A stretch of 64,000 nucleotides of DNA, taken from contig JADKGW010000001.1 in the NCBI GenBank assembly GCA_016722075.1, forward strand, positions 4,340,001 through 4,404,000. Direction: 5' to 3'. The stretch is from Candidatus Kouleothrix ribensis. Its GTDB lineage: Bacteria > Chloroflexota > Chloroflexia > Chloroflexales > Roseiflexaceae. The stretch's first letter is position 1; every line of letters starts with the position of its first letter. The translations under genes and the position numbers were made by a program. This document shows, in pieces, positions 26,813-36,842 of this stretch. A model generated the notes under the pieces. The model had not been told where the DNA came from. It saw nothing but the letters and a program-made list of their open reading frames with translations, and ran no database searches.

Positions 26813-27532
26813 CTACGTTTCCGCATCGGGGTCGACACCCAGCGCGCGCAGCTGCGCGGCCAGTCGCTCGGCGCGCTGCTCGGCCTGGGCACGCGCCTGC
26901 TCGGCCTGGGTACGCGCCTGCTCGGCCTGGGTACGCGCCTGCTCGGCCTGGGTACGCGCCTGCTCGAGCTCGGCGTATGACTCAAACAGGCGGCCGTCGG
27001 GCCGGTACAGCTGTAGCTCGCCGTTCTCCAACTCAAAGCGGATGCCCAATCGCGGGCTGACCCAGCCGCGCATCTCGGCAATCACAGTCAGCTCGCCGGC
27101 GCCACCGGTGTAGCCGCTCAGCCCACCCCGATCGGGGTCGTACAGGTAGAACTCTTCGACGCCATAGCGCTCGTAGAAGCGCAGTTTGTCGAGCATCTCA
27201 TTCAGCGTATTGCCGGGCGAGAGCACCTCGAACACCACCTGGGGCGCAATGCCGGCCTCGCGCCACTGCTGGTACGAGCCACGGTCGCCTTTCGGCCGGC
27301 CAAACACGACCATGGCGTCGGGCGCGACCCGGATGTGCGGTTGGCCTTCAACCGGGTACCACAGCAAGTCGCCAGCGACAAATACGGCCGGGTTGGCGTT
27401 GAAGAGCGCATCGAGGCCACCCTGGATGGTCACAATCCAGCGAAATTGTTTGGTGTTGTCGGCCATGGGCTGCCCATCACTATCAGGGTATTCGATTGCC
27501 TGAGTTGTACGTACTGGCGTTAGTATGCTCAT
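26813..27532 (-). CDS. Uma2-family (DUF820) putative endonuclease with heptad coiled-coil tail
   Basis: 239 residues. Restriction-endonuclease-like fold of the Uma2 family: PDAMVVFGRPKGDR, PQVVFEVLSPGNT and KLRFYERYGVEEFYLYDPD give the PD-(D/E)xK-type acidic residues. The tail has four EQARTQA-type heptads encoded by a 21-bp tandem repeat, predicted to form a coiled coil. It sits between the DUF58 and vWA genes of a Bat-like operon, 3 bases from the next stop-start junction. Uma2 genes are abundant and mobile in Chloroflexota and cyanobacteria, so it is probably an insertion into the operon. Confidence 0.88.
   Translation of the reverse strand: MSILTPVRTTQAIEYPDSDGQPMADNTKQFRWIVTIQGGLDALFNANPAVFVAGDLLWYPVEGQPHIRVAPDAMVVFGRPKGDRGSYQQWREAGIAPQVVFEVLSPGNTLNEMLDKLRFYERYGVEEFYLYDPDRGGLSGYTGGAGELTVIAEMRGWVSPRLGIRFELENGELQLYRPDGRLFESYAELEQARTQAEQARTQAEQARTQAEQARAQAEQRAERLAAQLRALGVDPDAET
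26874..26965 (-). repeat. 21-bp tandem repeat in the Uma2 gene
   Basis: The unit GCGCCTGCTCGGCCTGGGTA plus C (plus strand) is repeated about four times with few changes. It encodes seven-residue heptads of a coiled coil. Confidence 0.9.
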
Positions 27533-27631
27533 AGTGTTACTCGTTATTGATAGAACCTACGCAGCCGGCGTGTTTGCCTGCGGCAGCAATTGCCCGCGAC
27601 GCGGGCCACCGCGTTACTCGTGGTATTGATG

Positions 27632-28555
27632 CTACTTCAGCACGCCGCGCCGCCGCAAGTTCGACAGCACAAACTCCTCGACTGGCACGGCGGTGTCGAC
27701 AAAGATATAGTTGATGCCGCGCCCGCTACAGAAGCTCTCGATCTCGGCGCGCCACGCGCGCAGGGTTTGATCGTACTGGCGCAACACCTCGAGGTCGGCA
27801 GTGATCTCGATCGGCGCGCCGCCCTCGGCATCGAGCAGCCGGAAGTCGCCGTCGAGATCGGGCCGCAGCTCTTGCGGCGCCAGGATGTGCATGATGGTGA
27901 TCTCGAACGGCCGCGCAGTGAGCGCGCGCAGCGCCTCGTGCCACTCCGGATCCATCAGATCCGAGCAGAGCAGCAGCGGCCCAACATTGCGCGCCGTCTG
28001 CACGTAGCGCCGGGCGGTGGCCAGCAGGCTGCCGCTCGCGCCGGCGGGCAATTTTTGTAGAAAGTCGAACAGCGGCAGCGCGCCGCGCTTACCGCGCACA
28101 CTGGGCAGCTGCTGGGCTTTACCGGCCGCCAGCGCCGTCACAGTCACCCGGTCGAGGCTCGAGAGCGCGACGTAGCCGAACGCGCCGGCCGCGCGCCGGG
28201 CATACAGCAGCTTGTTCGGCTCACCCCAATCCATCGACGCGCTGTTATCGATCAGCAGGTGGATGGTCAGCTCTTCCTCGGCGACCATGAGCTTCAGGAA
28301 GAAGCGCTCCATGCGCGCATACAGGTTCCAATCGATCTGGCGGATGTCGTCGCCGCGCGCGTATGGCCGGAAGTCGGCGAACTCAACCGAGCTGCCGCGG
28401 CGTGGGCTGCGGCGCTCGCCCTGCATGTCGCCAGCCATTGCGCGGCGCGTCAGCAGCGCCAGCCGGTCGAGCTTGCGCAGGAATGCTGAGTCGAACAGCG
28501 GCGGCTGAGTAGTCGTGATCGAGGGTTGCGATTTAGGTTGTGGCTGCGTAGTCAA
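27632..28555 (-). CDS. DUF58 domain protein (vWA-like)
   Basis: 307 residues. DUF58 signature RRGSSVEFADFRPYARGDDIRQIDWN near residues 52-77, followed by a vWA-like core with LLIDNSASMDWG and LLLCSDLMD. Partner of MoxR ATPases; probably cytoplasmic, as no helix is seen. Translation appears to begin with TTG at 28555, which overlaps the TGA of the preceding gene (TTGA), a tight coupling. Confidence 0.9.
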   Translation of the reverse strand: MTTQPQPKSQPSITTTQPPLFDSAFLRKLDRLALLTRRAMAGDMQGERRSPRRGSSVEFADFRPYARGDDIRQIDWNLYARMERFFLKLMVAEEELTIHLLIDNSASMDWGEPNKLLYARRAAGAFGYVALSSLDRVTVTALAAGKAQQLPSVRGKRGALPLFDFLQKLPAGASGSLLATARRYVQTARNVGPLLLCSDLMDPEWHEALRALTARPFEITIMHILAPQELRPDLDGDFRLLDAEGGAPIEITADLEVLRQYDQTLRAWRAEIESFCSGRGINYIFVDTAVPVEEFVLSNLRRRGVLK

Positions 28556-28932
28556 AGCTCAGAACCCAGGCTAATCGCCGGGGCTATATGCGCCGCGCGC
28601 CGCACCAGCACGGTGCCGGTCAGCCCGCCGCTCATCGACGCGATCATCTGCAGCAGCAGCAGGCGTGGGTCGAGAAACGCCTGTAGCTCGGGGTATGGCC
28701 CGAACGCCGCGCCGATCTGGCAGGCCACCAGCAGCAGCCCCACCGCAAAGCCGGGCGCAGGCGGCGGGCGCAGACTCCAGCGCGCGCTCACGAACCCGCC
28801 CAGCACGGCTACAGCCGGCAACAACACGATCGGCGCTGCGTTGAATAGCCCCAGCCGTGCCAACAGAAATGTGCCTGCATTCAGCGCCAGCCCCAGCGCC
28901 AGCGCCACCAGTGTGGCCGGAATGCGCACCAT
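28552..28932 (-). CDS. membrane protein of the Bat-like operon
   Basis: 126 residues, about four hydrophobic segments (MVRIPATLVALALGLALNA; NAAPIVLLPAVAVLGGFV; GFAVGLLLVACQIG; LLLLQMIASMSGGLTGTVL). No family recognised. It lies between the MoxR and DUF58 genes and overlaps the DUF58 start, so it likely anchors or assists that system. Confidence 0.7.
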   Translation of the reverse strand: MVRIPATLVALALGLALNAGTFLLARLGLFNAAPIVLLPAVAVLGGFVSARWSLRPPPAPGFAVGLLLVACQIGAAFGPYPELQAFLDPRLLLLQMIASMSGGLTGTVLVRRAAHIAPAISLGSEL

Positions 28933-28973
28933 AGCAGCTCACTTCATTAGAATCGGTTTGATATGGTCACCAC

Positions 28974-29972
<999 letters not shown>

Positions 29973-30040
29973 GCGATGCTCCTTGGTTCGGCAGCGGGCC
30001 GCCGTGCGTTTCGATAGGCCATGTTGGTGAGGCGGTGTCG

Positions 30041-30238
30041 TTAGATCTGTAGCAGCCCCAGCAGTACGATACTCGCGCCGATCGCGGCGATCAGGAATGC
30101 CAGCCACGATGCCGCCGTCACCGCGAAGGCGATGGTCAGCGCCCTGGTGGGCAGCTGCGGCCGGCGCGCGCCGTAGATCATGAATAGGCTGCCGGCCAGC
30201 ACTAGTAGCGCTAAGATTCCAACAATTGATGCGAGCAT
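30041..30238 (-). CDS. small two-helix membrane protein
   Basis: About 65 residues: MLASIVGILALLVLAGSLFM and a second segment AASWLAFLIAAIGASIVLLG, separated by a short basic loop (ARRPQLPTRA). No family recognised. The ATG at 30238 has AAGGA at a good distance; the ATG nine bases upstream does not. Part of the Bat-like operon between the Q-rich membrane gene and MoxR. Confidence 0.7.
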   Translation of the reverse strand: MLASIVGILALLVLAGSLFMIYGARRPQLPTRALTIAFAVTAASWLAFLIAAIGASIVLLGLLQI

Positions 30239-30351
30239 TGGTGTCATCCTTGCTTCGCTACGGCATGGTACGCGAAGCCTTGTGCGTTTCGACCGAGCGC
30301 AGTGATACTGGACGACACTGTCCTGGGTGCCTCAAGCGCGTGCATGCTTCC

Positions 30352-32022
30352 TTATCGTTTTGGCTCGAGGTTCGAGAAGTAGTCGCGAACGTAGTCTTTC
30401 AGGTGCGGCGGGATGGCACTTTGATCGAGCGCCTCGCCGGCGGCACGCTGATACTGGGGTAGGTTTTGCTGATACGGCACCAGCGCCGGGTTCGCGACGC
30501 CGGGCAGGTTGGTTTGCCCCTGCTGGGTCTGCGTGCTGCCGCCCTGGCCCTGCTGGCCCTGGATCTGCTCGGGCCGGTTCTGGCCGTTGGCCGGGTTGTA
30601 GGGCTGGTATACCGTGTCTTCATGGCCGGTGCCGGCCTCGCTGCCGCCGCCACTGCCCTGCCCGGTGTTCTGGCCGGTCTGGCCGCCCTGGCCCTGGCCG
30701 TTCTGATTGTTGCGCGGGCCGCTGCCCTGGCCATTGCCGCTGCCTTGCCCTTGCTGGCCCTGCTGGCCTTGCCCTTGCTGGCCCTGCTGGCCTTGCCCTT
30801 GCTGGCCCTGCTGGCCCTGCTGGCCTTGCTGGCCCTGCTGCTGGGCTTGCTGGCCTTGCTGCTGCTGGGCCTGCTGACCCTGTTGCCCAGCCTGCGCCAC
30901 GGACTGGCGGCTCTGCTGAAGCTGGCCGAGCGATTGTTGCAGTGCCTGCTGCTGGGCCTGCTGCTGCTGGGCCTGCCGTACATTCTGCGCGGCCTGCTGG
31001 AGCGCCTGCTGAGCCTGCTGCGAGTTGCCCTGCTGAAGCGACTGCGCGGCCTGGCTGAGATTCTGGGCCAGCTGCGGGTCGCTCTGGCCGAGCTGGCCGG
31101 CCTGCTGGCTGAGGTTCTGGGCCAGCTGCTGGCGCTGCTCAGGTGTCATCTGGTCGAGCTGCTGGGCCAGCTGGTTGAGCTGATCGGCCGCCTGCGACAG
31201 GCTTGGCTGCTGGGCCGGCGGCTGCTGGCCCGACATGCTCTGCAAATTGCGCGACAGGTTCTCGAGCGCGGCCTGGCGCGCGTCGGCGTTCGGGTCGACG
31301 CGCTGCTGCAGCTGGTTTTCGATCGTCGATAGGTCGGCCAGCGCCTGCTCGCGGCTGCCGCTATTCTCGCGCAGCTTACGCTCGAGCTCGGCCAGCTGCG
31401 CGTCGAGCGCGGCGCGCTGCTCGGGCGTAAGCGCCTGATCCTGGCCGAGCTGCTGGCGCAGCTGCTGGGTCTGGTCGGCGATCTGGGTGATCGCCTGTTG
31501 CACGGCGGCGCGCTCGCGCAGCACCTGGTTTTGCGGGTTGGGCAGCAGCGCCAGCGCAACACCCAGCGCCAGCGGCACGAGCGCTAGCTGGAGCGGCCGG
31601 TGCGCGATCGTCAGTGGGAGCATGCGTGGGCGTAGCGTGCCGGCGTAGCTATGGGCATCGGCCAGCTGCGCGTCGCCAAGCGGTTGGCGCTCGGCCTGGC
31701 CGCTCAGCTCGATCGCGGTGGCCAGCCGCTCGCGCAGCCCCAACTCGGCGTCGACGCGCCGGGCCACCTGGCCGATCGGCAGCCGGCGGAACAGCCCGTA
31801 GCCCAGCATCGCCAGCAGCCACAGCGCCGGCGGCACCAGCGACCAGATCAGCAGGTTGGGGATCGGCGTGAGCCGGCCCAGCAGCTGCATGAGCGCAAAG
31901 CCACCCGGCGCGATCCAGAGCGTGCGCGTGATTAGCAACAGCCAGTCGCGCAGGCGCAACCGCGCGCGCATCGGGCGCAGCCGCCGCTGAATATACTCGC
32001 CGGTTGTGAGTGCCTGGGCCAT
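30352..32022 (-). CDS. Q/G-rich membrane protein heading the Bat-like operon
   Basis: 556 residues. A basic N-terminus and two helices (LLLITRTLWIAPGGFALMQL; LLIWSLVPPALWLLAMLGYG), a third helix near 150 (LALVPLALGVALALL), then about 350 residues dominated by glutamine. A helical part (QQLRQQLGQDQALTPEQR ...) gives way to a low-complexity stretch of QGQQ and QGQ units (about 365-425), then Asn/Gly/Gln. It ends in a folded-looking PHLKDYVRDYFSNLEP. No family assigned with confidence; DUF4175-like membrane proteins have a similar plan. GAGGA precedes the ATG. Confidence 0.8.
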   Translation of the reverse strand: MAQALTTGEYIQRRLRPMRARLRLRDWLLLITRTLWIAPGGFALMQLLGRLTPIPNLLIWSLVPPALWLLAMLGYGLFRRLPIGQVARRVDAELGLRERLATAIELSGQAERQPLGDAQLADAHSYAGTLRPRMLPLTIAHRPLQLALVPLALGVALALLPNPQNQVLRERAAVQQAITQIADQTQQLRQQLGQDQALTPEQRAALDAQLAELERKLRENSGSREQALADLSTIENQLQQRVDPNADARQAALENLSRNLQSMSGQQPPAQQPSLSQAADQLNQLAQQLDQMTPEQRQQLAQNLSQQAGQLGQSDPQLAQNLSQAAQSLQQGNSQQAQQALQQAAQNVRQAQQQQAQQQALQQSLGQLQQSRQSVAQAGQQGQQAQQQQGQQAQQQGQQGQQGQQGQQGQGQQGQQGQGQQGQQGQGSGNGQGSGPRNNQNGQGQGGQTGQNTGQGSGGGSEAGTGHEDTVYQPYNPANGQNRPEQIQGQQGQGGSTQTQQGQTNLPGVANPALVPYQQNLPQYQRAAGEALDQSAIPPHLKDYVRDYFSNLEPKR

Positions 32023-32149
32023 CGTTCCTCAGTAACAGGGCTGGCGCAGTCTGCGATGTTTGCCTGCGGCAGCACGGTACGTTTCTATTCGATTATTTGC
32101 GGCTTTTGCGCTCTACGCGTGAAAAACCGAAACCCAAAATAGCGTATGT

Positions 32150-32253
32150 GCAGTATGCCGCGATAGATGCTGCCTGCTGGTGTCCATAGTGCGTAGTGCG
32201 AGTGCGTAGGATGCAGCGATCGTGCCGCCCGCCAACCTGCAACCTGCCGCCTG
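32150..32253 (+). repeat. 104-bp intergenic repeat, copy A (with heptamer tail)
   Basis: Begins GCAGTATGCCGCGATAG, contains GTGTCCATAGTGCGTAGTGC and ends with a 7-bp-period run (CAACCTG, CAACCTG, CCGCCTG at 32233-32253). An inverted copy lies at 47491-47587. No gene is seen in 32023-32338 apart from this. Confidence 0.85.
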
Positions 32254-32338
32254 TACTAGTTAAGACGCGCGCGCGGCCGTGAATGTTCCACAGCTGAGGC
32301 GTGCGCCGCTGCGGAATAGCGCCGTCCTGCTCGCCGGC

Positions 32339-32785
32339 TTACTCCTCGATCCGGCGCCAGAAATGTCGATCGCTGATCTGCTGCTTGCCATCCTCGCCCT
32401 GCCAGACCTCGATCACCCGCTGGCTGATGATCGTCACCACGCTGCTGACCGGACTCTTGGCCAGGCTGGTGCTCGCTTCACCGGCCGGCCGTGTGCCGGC
32501 GGCCGGCGCAGGGCGCGTGGCCAGGGCATTACCGCCAGTGGGGCCGGCCTCCATGCGCCGGCGCAGCCATGCCAGCCCGGCCTCGGCCGCCACCGCCGCG
32601 ACACTGAGCGCCACGCCCCGGCCGAACTGCTGCCACGTGACCGGCAGCTGGCGGCCTGCGACAACCAGCGGCGCATCGCTGCGCCGTGCGGGTAGCTGGC
32701 GCTCGAGCGGCGCGCCGCACTTGCCACAGAAGCGATCGTTCAGCGGGTTGCCGTGCTGGCACGCCGGGCAAATCCGTTCGACCAT
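32339..32785 (-). CDS. zinc-ribbon protein of unknown function
   Basis: 148 residues. An N-terminal zinc ribbon (ICPACQHGNPLND, FCGKCGAPLE) followed by a moderately hydrophobic stretch (FGRGVALSVAAVAAEAGLAW), an Ala/Pro/Thr linker and a polar tail (VVTIISQRVIEVWQGEDGKQ). The fold resembles the zinc-ribbon plus linker proteins common in Chloroflexota. No partner is obvious; it is divergent from the hydrolase gene. An extended -10 lies upstream at 32851-32859. Confidence 0.8.
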   Translation of the reverse strand: MVERICPACQHGNPLNDRFCGKCGAPLERQLPARRSDAPLVVAGRQLPVTWQQFGRGVALSVAAVAAEAGLAWLRRRMEAGPTGGNALATRPAPAAGTRPAGEASTSLAKSPVSSVVTIISQRVIEVWQGEDGKQQISDRHFWRRIEE

Positions 32786-32850
32786 GGCGGTTCTCCTTCG
32801 CGGGCGCTGCTTGGTATGTAGCTGGTTCGGTAGCGCAAGAATAGGCTAAA

Positions 32851-32859
32851 GTATAGCAT
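32851..32859 (-). promoter_or_regulatory. extended -10 promoter of the zinc-ribbon gene
   Basis: TGCTATACT on the minus strand; predicted start near 32844, leader of about 60 bases. Confidence 0.55.
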
Positions 32860-32938
32860 ACCTTGTGCCGCATGGCATCCGCCCTGGCTACTGCTGGCAT
32901 ACGCGCGCGGCGCATACTGCCGGTGCGGGTCGCTGTAG

Positions 32939-32944
32939 TATAAT
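32939..32944 (+). promoter_or_regulatory. -10 box of the hydrolase gene
   Basis: TATAAT, predicted start near 32951. It rules out the in-frame ATG at 32944 as the translation start. Confidence 0.5.
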
Positions 32945-32979
32945 TGCGCCGGCCGCAGCGTAGAGGAAGGATCGTGACC

Positions 32980-34707
32980 ATGCCGCGCAAACGCTGGTTG
33001 TTTGGGGCCGCCGGGCTGACACTGGCCGGCGCATTGGCCATTCCCGCCGTGCGCCGGAGGCTGTGGGCGCGCGGGCTGGGCCTGCCGCCGGCCCGCTACG
33101 CCGTGCGGATCGCGCGCGACGTGGCCGTGCCGATCGGCGATGGCGTGCAGCTGCTGGCCGACCACTACGCGCCGGCCGTGCCCGGCCGCTTCGCGACTGT
33201 GCTGATCCGCTCGCCCTATGGCAAGGGCCGCGAGGCGCCGCCGTTCGGCACGCTGGTGAGCTTCCAGGCCCGCTGCTTCGCCGAGCGCGGCTACAACGTG
33301 CTGGTACAAACCACCCGCGGCCGCTATTCCTCTGGCGGCACATTCGACCCGCTGGCCCACGAGCGCGCCGATGGCCTGGCGACGCTGGAGTGGCTGCGCG
33401 CCCAGCCCTGGTACGACGGCCGCCTGGCCACGTTTGGCGCCAGCTACCTTGGCTATGTGCAGTGGGCGATTGCCGCCGATGCGCAGCCCGACCTCAAGGC
33501 CATGCTGCCGATCGTCACCGGCGCGCAGCTCGGCTCGCTCACACACATCGACGGCGCGTTCGGCTTCGATACGCTGTTGCACTGGGCTACGCTGAACGAG
33601 CAACTTGGCGGCGAACTCGCGCGCGCGCCTTCGCTGACGCAGTCGCTGTTCGGTGCGCTGGCGATTGGGCGCCGCGTGCTACGCGCGTTCAGCCACCTGC
33701 CACTGGCCGAAACCGATGCACAGGTGGTTGGGCAGCCGATCGGCTTCTACCAGGATTGGCTGCGCCATACCGACCTGAGTGAACCCTACTGGCAGCACCG
33801 CGACCACACTGCGCGCGTGCCGGCGGTGGCCGCGCCGGTGCATTTCGTGTCGGGCTGGTACGACGTGATCCAGCGCGAGCTACTGGTCGACTACGCCGCG
33901 CTGCAGCAGGCCGGCCGCGCGCCCTACCTGACGATCGGCCCGTGGGCGCATACCAACCTCGGCCTGCAGTGGGCCAGCCTGCGCGAGGGCCTGCGCTGGT
34001 TCGATCAGCAGCTGCAAGGCGCTGCGCCGGCCGCGCGCAAGCCCGTACGCCTGTTCGTGCTGGGCGCCGGCACCTGGCGCGAGTTCGACAGCTGGCCGCC
34101 GCCTGCGCCGACCACAGCCTGGTTTCTACAGCCCGGCGGCGGCCTCGGCCCGGCGGCCCCGGCCGACTCGCCGCCCGACCACTATCGCTACGACCCGAGC
34201 GACCCGACACCATGCCTGGGCGGCGCGCGCCTGCCCGGCCAGTTTAGTGGCCCGCGCGACCAGCGTACGCTCGAGGCGCGGGCCGACCTGCTATGCTACA
34301 CTAGCGCGCCGCTCGAGCGCGACCTCGATGTGATCGGGCCGGTGCGGCTGGTGCTGTTCGTGCGCTCGAGCCTCGCACACACCGACTTCCTCGGGCGCCT
34401 GTGCGACGTGTACCCCGACGGTCGCTCGATCAATATCTGTGATGGGCTGCTGCGCCTGGCCCCCGGTAGCGGTGCGCGCCAGCCCGACGGCAGCCTGCGG
34501 ATCGAGATCGGCCTGTGGAATACGGCGTGCCGCTTCCGGCGCGGCCATCGCCTGCGCCTGCATGTGGCCAGCGGCGCGCACCCGCGCTGGAGCCGCAACC
34601 TCGGCCTGGGCCAGCCGCTGGCCAGCGCCGTGCTCATGCGCGTGGCCGAGCAGGTCGTGTTTCACGATCCGGCACACCCCTCGGCGCTGCTGCTGCCGGT
34701 GGTCTGA
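32980..34707 (+). CDS. CocE/NonD family hydrolase (S15-like)
   Basis: About 575 residues. Alpha/beta hydrolase of the X-Pro dipeptidyl-peptidase/cocaine-esterase family: the nucleophile is Ser155 in GASYLGYVQWA, the C-terminal half is the family's jelly-roll (LEARADLLCYTSAPLERDLDVIGPV; RLHVASGAHPRWSRN). Acts on esters or acyl-amino compounds; substrate unknown. The N-terminus has a hydrophobic segment (RWLFGAAGLTLAGALAIPAV), so it may be membrane-anchored or exported. GAGGAAGG lies before the ATG; a GTG at 32974 is an alternative. Confidence 0.9.
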   Translation: MPRKRWLFGAAGLTLAGALAIPAVRRRLWARGLGLPPARYAVRIARDVAVPIGDGVQLLADHYAPAVPGRFATVLIRSPYGKGREAPPFGTLVSFQARCFAERGYNVLVQTTRGRYSSGGTFDPLAHERADGLATLEWLRAQPWYDGRLATFGASYLGYVQWAIAADAQPDLKAMLPIVTGAQLGSLTHIDGAFGFDTLLHWATLNEQLGGELARAPSLTQSLFGALAIGRRVLRAFSHLPLAETDAQVVGQPIGFYQDWLRHTDLSEPYWQHRDHTARVPAVAAPVHFVSGWYDVIQRELLVDYAALQQAGRAPYLTIGPWAHTNLGLQWASLREGLRWFDQQLQGAAPAARKPVRLFVLGAGTWREFDSWPPPAPTTAWFLQPGGGLGPAAPADSPPDHYRYDPSDPTPCLGGARLPGQFSGPRDQRTLEARADLLCYTSAPLERDLDVIGPVRLVLFVRSSLAHTDFLGRLCDVYPDGRSINICDGLLRLAPGSGARQPDGSLRIEIGLWNTACRFRRGHRLRLHVASGAHPRWSRNLGLGQPLASAVLMRVAEQVVFHDPAHPSALLLPVV

Positions 34708-34709
34708 AT

Positions 34710-35825
34710 CTACCGGTATGCCAGTACCTGCGCCGTGCCTGGGCGCGGGCCGAGCACGTACAGGGTACTGCTGCCGGTGACCCACAGCACCGTCGCGCCG
34801 CTGCTATAGGCCTGCACCGTCGCGCGGGCAGCTTGCTCGGCTGCGGTCGGCCAGCCCATATTCTGCCGCACGAACTTATTCGAGATCCACAGCAGCCCGA
34901 AGCCACGCACCGGCGCCACGTGGCCGGCCGGCGGGGTCAGCCCATAGTCGGCCGGGTAGGTCTCGTTCCAGGTATCGTCGTAGATGCTGAAGGTCAGCGG
35001 GTGGCCCGGTGCATACGGCGAGGTATAGATCGTGTAGATCTTCTTGCCGCCCGCGCCCTGGTCGGCCCAGATCATCGTGCCGTTGTCGTACGGCTGCACC
35101 GCTGCCGGCGCATCGATCGCCGCAGCGGTTGGGCAGCCCAGGTTGTCGCGCAGCGCCGGGTGCGCATCCAGGCTGGCGCGCAGCGCCGGCGCGGCCTGCG
35201 TGGTGCAGAGCTGGGGCGGCGCGGCCGCGAAGACATTGAGCCCGAGCAGGCCCAGCAGCACCTCGTAGCGCGTGCCGCTCAGCTCGGTGTGGTGCTCCAT
35301 GCGCCGGCGCTCGAAGTACTGCACCGTGCCGCTCCAGCCCGCGATCGTCTCGACCATCGGCTGGCTGAGCGGGTAGCCGAAGCGCTCCAGGCCGCCGTTA
35401 TGCTTCCAGTAGCTCAGGAATGGCTCGCACACGCTGTGGCGGGTCTGCTCGAAGTAGGCGCAGCCGGCCGGCAGCCCGCCCGCAAACGGCGCGAAATCCC
35501 ACCACGAGCGGCCCTGCAGCTCGAGTGCGCGTACGCCCATGCGCCCGGCCAGCACGCCCTCACTATGCAGCTCGAGCCGGTCGCGCTCGAACCACTGCGT
35601 GCGGCCGACCCAGCTGCCCTCGACGATTTCGTTTGGGTACTCGTCGCTGATCGGATAGCCGAACACCGCCAGACCGCCGTTATGCTCCCAATAGTCGAGG
35701 ATTGGCCCGCTGACACAGTGCCCGGTTTCGGCGAAGCAGCGTGTGCGCGCCTGAGCGCCCACGCCCGCCGGCAGCGCTGCCAGGCTAAGCAGCACCAGAA
35801 TCATGACAAAAAAGAGCCGTCGCAT
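34710..35825 (-). CDS. secreted protein with LGFP-like WxxxGGLxxFGYP repeats
   Basis: 371 residues. An N-terminal signal peptide (MRRLFFVMILVLLSLAALPAG, cleavage near GAQA) and two copies of a motif like YWEHNGGLAVFGYPISDE and YWKHNGGLERFGYPLSQP, each followed by WVGRTQWFERDRLE/WSGTVQYFERRRME. A beta-rich C-terminal part follows. Such repeats are frequent in exported Chloroflexota proteins and are thought to bind the cell surface. Enzymatic motifs are not seen. The ATG has GGAGGT upstream. Convergent with the hydrolase gene, 2 bases apart. Confidence 0.8.
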   Translation of the reverse strand: MRRLFFVMILVLLSLAALPAGVGAQARTRCFAETGHCVSGPILDYWEHNGGLAVFGYPISDEYPNEIVEGSWVGRTQWFERDRLELHSEGVLAGRMGVRALELQGRSWWDFAPFAGGLPAGCAYFEQTRHSVCEPFLSYWKHNGGLERFGYPLSQPMVETIAGWSGTVQYFERRRMEHHTELSGTRYEVLLGLLGLNVFAAAPPQLCTTQAAPALRASLDAHPALRDNLGCPTAAAIDAPAAVQPYDNGTMIWADQGAGGKKIYTIYTSPYAPGHPLTFSIYDDTWNETYPADYGLTPPAGHVAPVRGFGLLWISNKFVRQNMGWPTAAEQAARATVQAYSSGATVLWVTGSSTLYVLGPRPGTAQVLAYR

Positions 35826-35981
35826 ATACCACCTCCAGCTTGTACTTGAAGCGCAGCGTGCCGATCGGCCCCTGGCTGGCGCCGCAACCGCGCGCTGCCA
35901 CGATTCAAGCATACACGCTTGTGGCGTGGTGTTCACGTGCAGGCAGGTGCGATTTGCTGTACAGGTGGCTGAGATTGCGTA

Positions 35982-36842
35982 TCAGGTGTTGCGCGGCGCC
36001 GCGCGCCGGCCGCGCCCAGGCCGTGGTTTGGCCAGTAGCACCAGCACGAACATGCTCGTCAGCACCAGCACGATCGTCGCGCCCGAGGCGATGTTCAGGT
36101 AGAACGACAGGTATAGGCCGGCGATCACGCCCACGATGCCCTGTAGCGCGCCCACCAGCATCACCAGCGGAAAGCGCCGCACCAGCAGCGTGGCGGTGGC
36201 GGCCGGCGTTACCAGCATCGCCACCACCAGCACGATCCCCACCGTCTGGATCGCGATCACGATCGTCACCGCCATCAGTGCCAGCAGCAGCTCGTGCAGC
36301 AGCCCGACCGGCAGGCCGATCACTTCGGCCTGGATCGGGTCGAACGTCAGCAGCGTCAGCTCTTTGTACAGCGCGCACACGATCGCCAGCATGATCGCGC
36401 CGCTCACCGCGATCACGATTAGGTCGCCAGGCTGGATGGCCAGCACGTCGCCGAGCAGTAGCCCGAACAGATCCTTGGTGTAGCTCTTGACCGTCGAGAG
36501 CAGCACAATACCCAGCGCGAACGTGCCGGCAAACAGCACGCCGATCGCGCTGTCCTGGCTAATCGCGCTGCGCCGGGTGATCGCGCCGATGCCTAGTGCC
36601 GTCAGGATGCCCACCACCGCGCCGCCCAGCTCGAGGTTGAGCTTGAGCATATAGGCGATCACCACGCCAGGGAACGAGGCGTGCGCCAGCGCGTCGCCGA
36701 TGAACGCCAGCTCTTGCAGCACCACGAACGCGCCGATCACCGCGCAGACGATCGCGATCAGGATGGCGGCCATCAGCCCGCGCTGCATGAAGCCGAGCTG
36801 CAGCGGCGCCAGCACGCAGCTGATCAGCGTTTCACAGCGCAT
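35982..36842 (-). CDS. znuB: zinc-type ABC transporter permease
   Basis: 286 residues, eight or so hydrophobic segments, ABC-3 family: AFVVLQELAFIGDALAHASFPGVVI and TVGIVLVVAMLVTPAATATLLV are typical. Forms the membrane channel for the ATPase and lipoprotein encoded upstream in the same direction. It overlaps the end of the 142-residue membrane gene by 11 bases. Metal specificity is taken from the binding protein, which looks zinc-type. Confidence 0.92.
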   Translation of the reverse strand: MRCETLISCVLAPLQLGFMQRGLMAAILIAIVCAVIGAFVVLQELAFIGDALAHASFPGVVIAYMLKLNLELGGAVVGILTALGIGAITRRSAISQDSAIGVLFAGTFALGIVLLSTVKSYTKDLFGLLLGDVLAIQPGDLIVIAVSGAIMLAIVCALYKELTLLTFDPIQAEVIGLPVGLLHELLLALMAVTIVIAIQTVGIVLVVAMLVTPAATATLLVRRFPLVMLVGALQGIVGVIAGLYLSFYLNIASGATIVLVLTSMFVLVLLAKPRPGRGRRAAPRNT

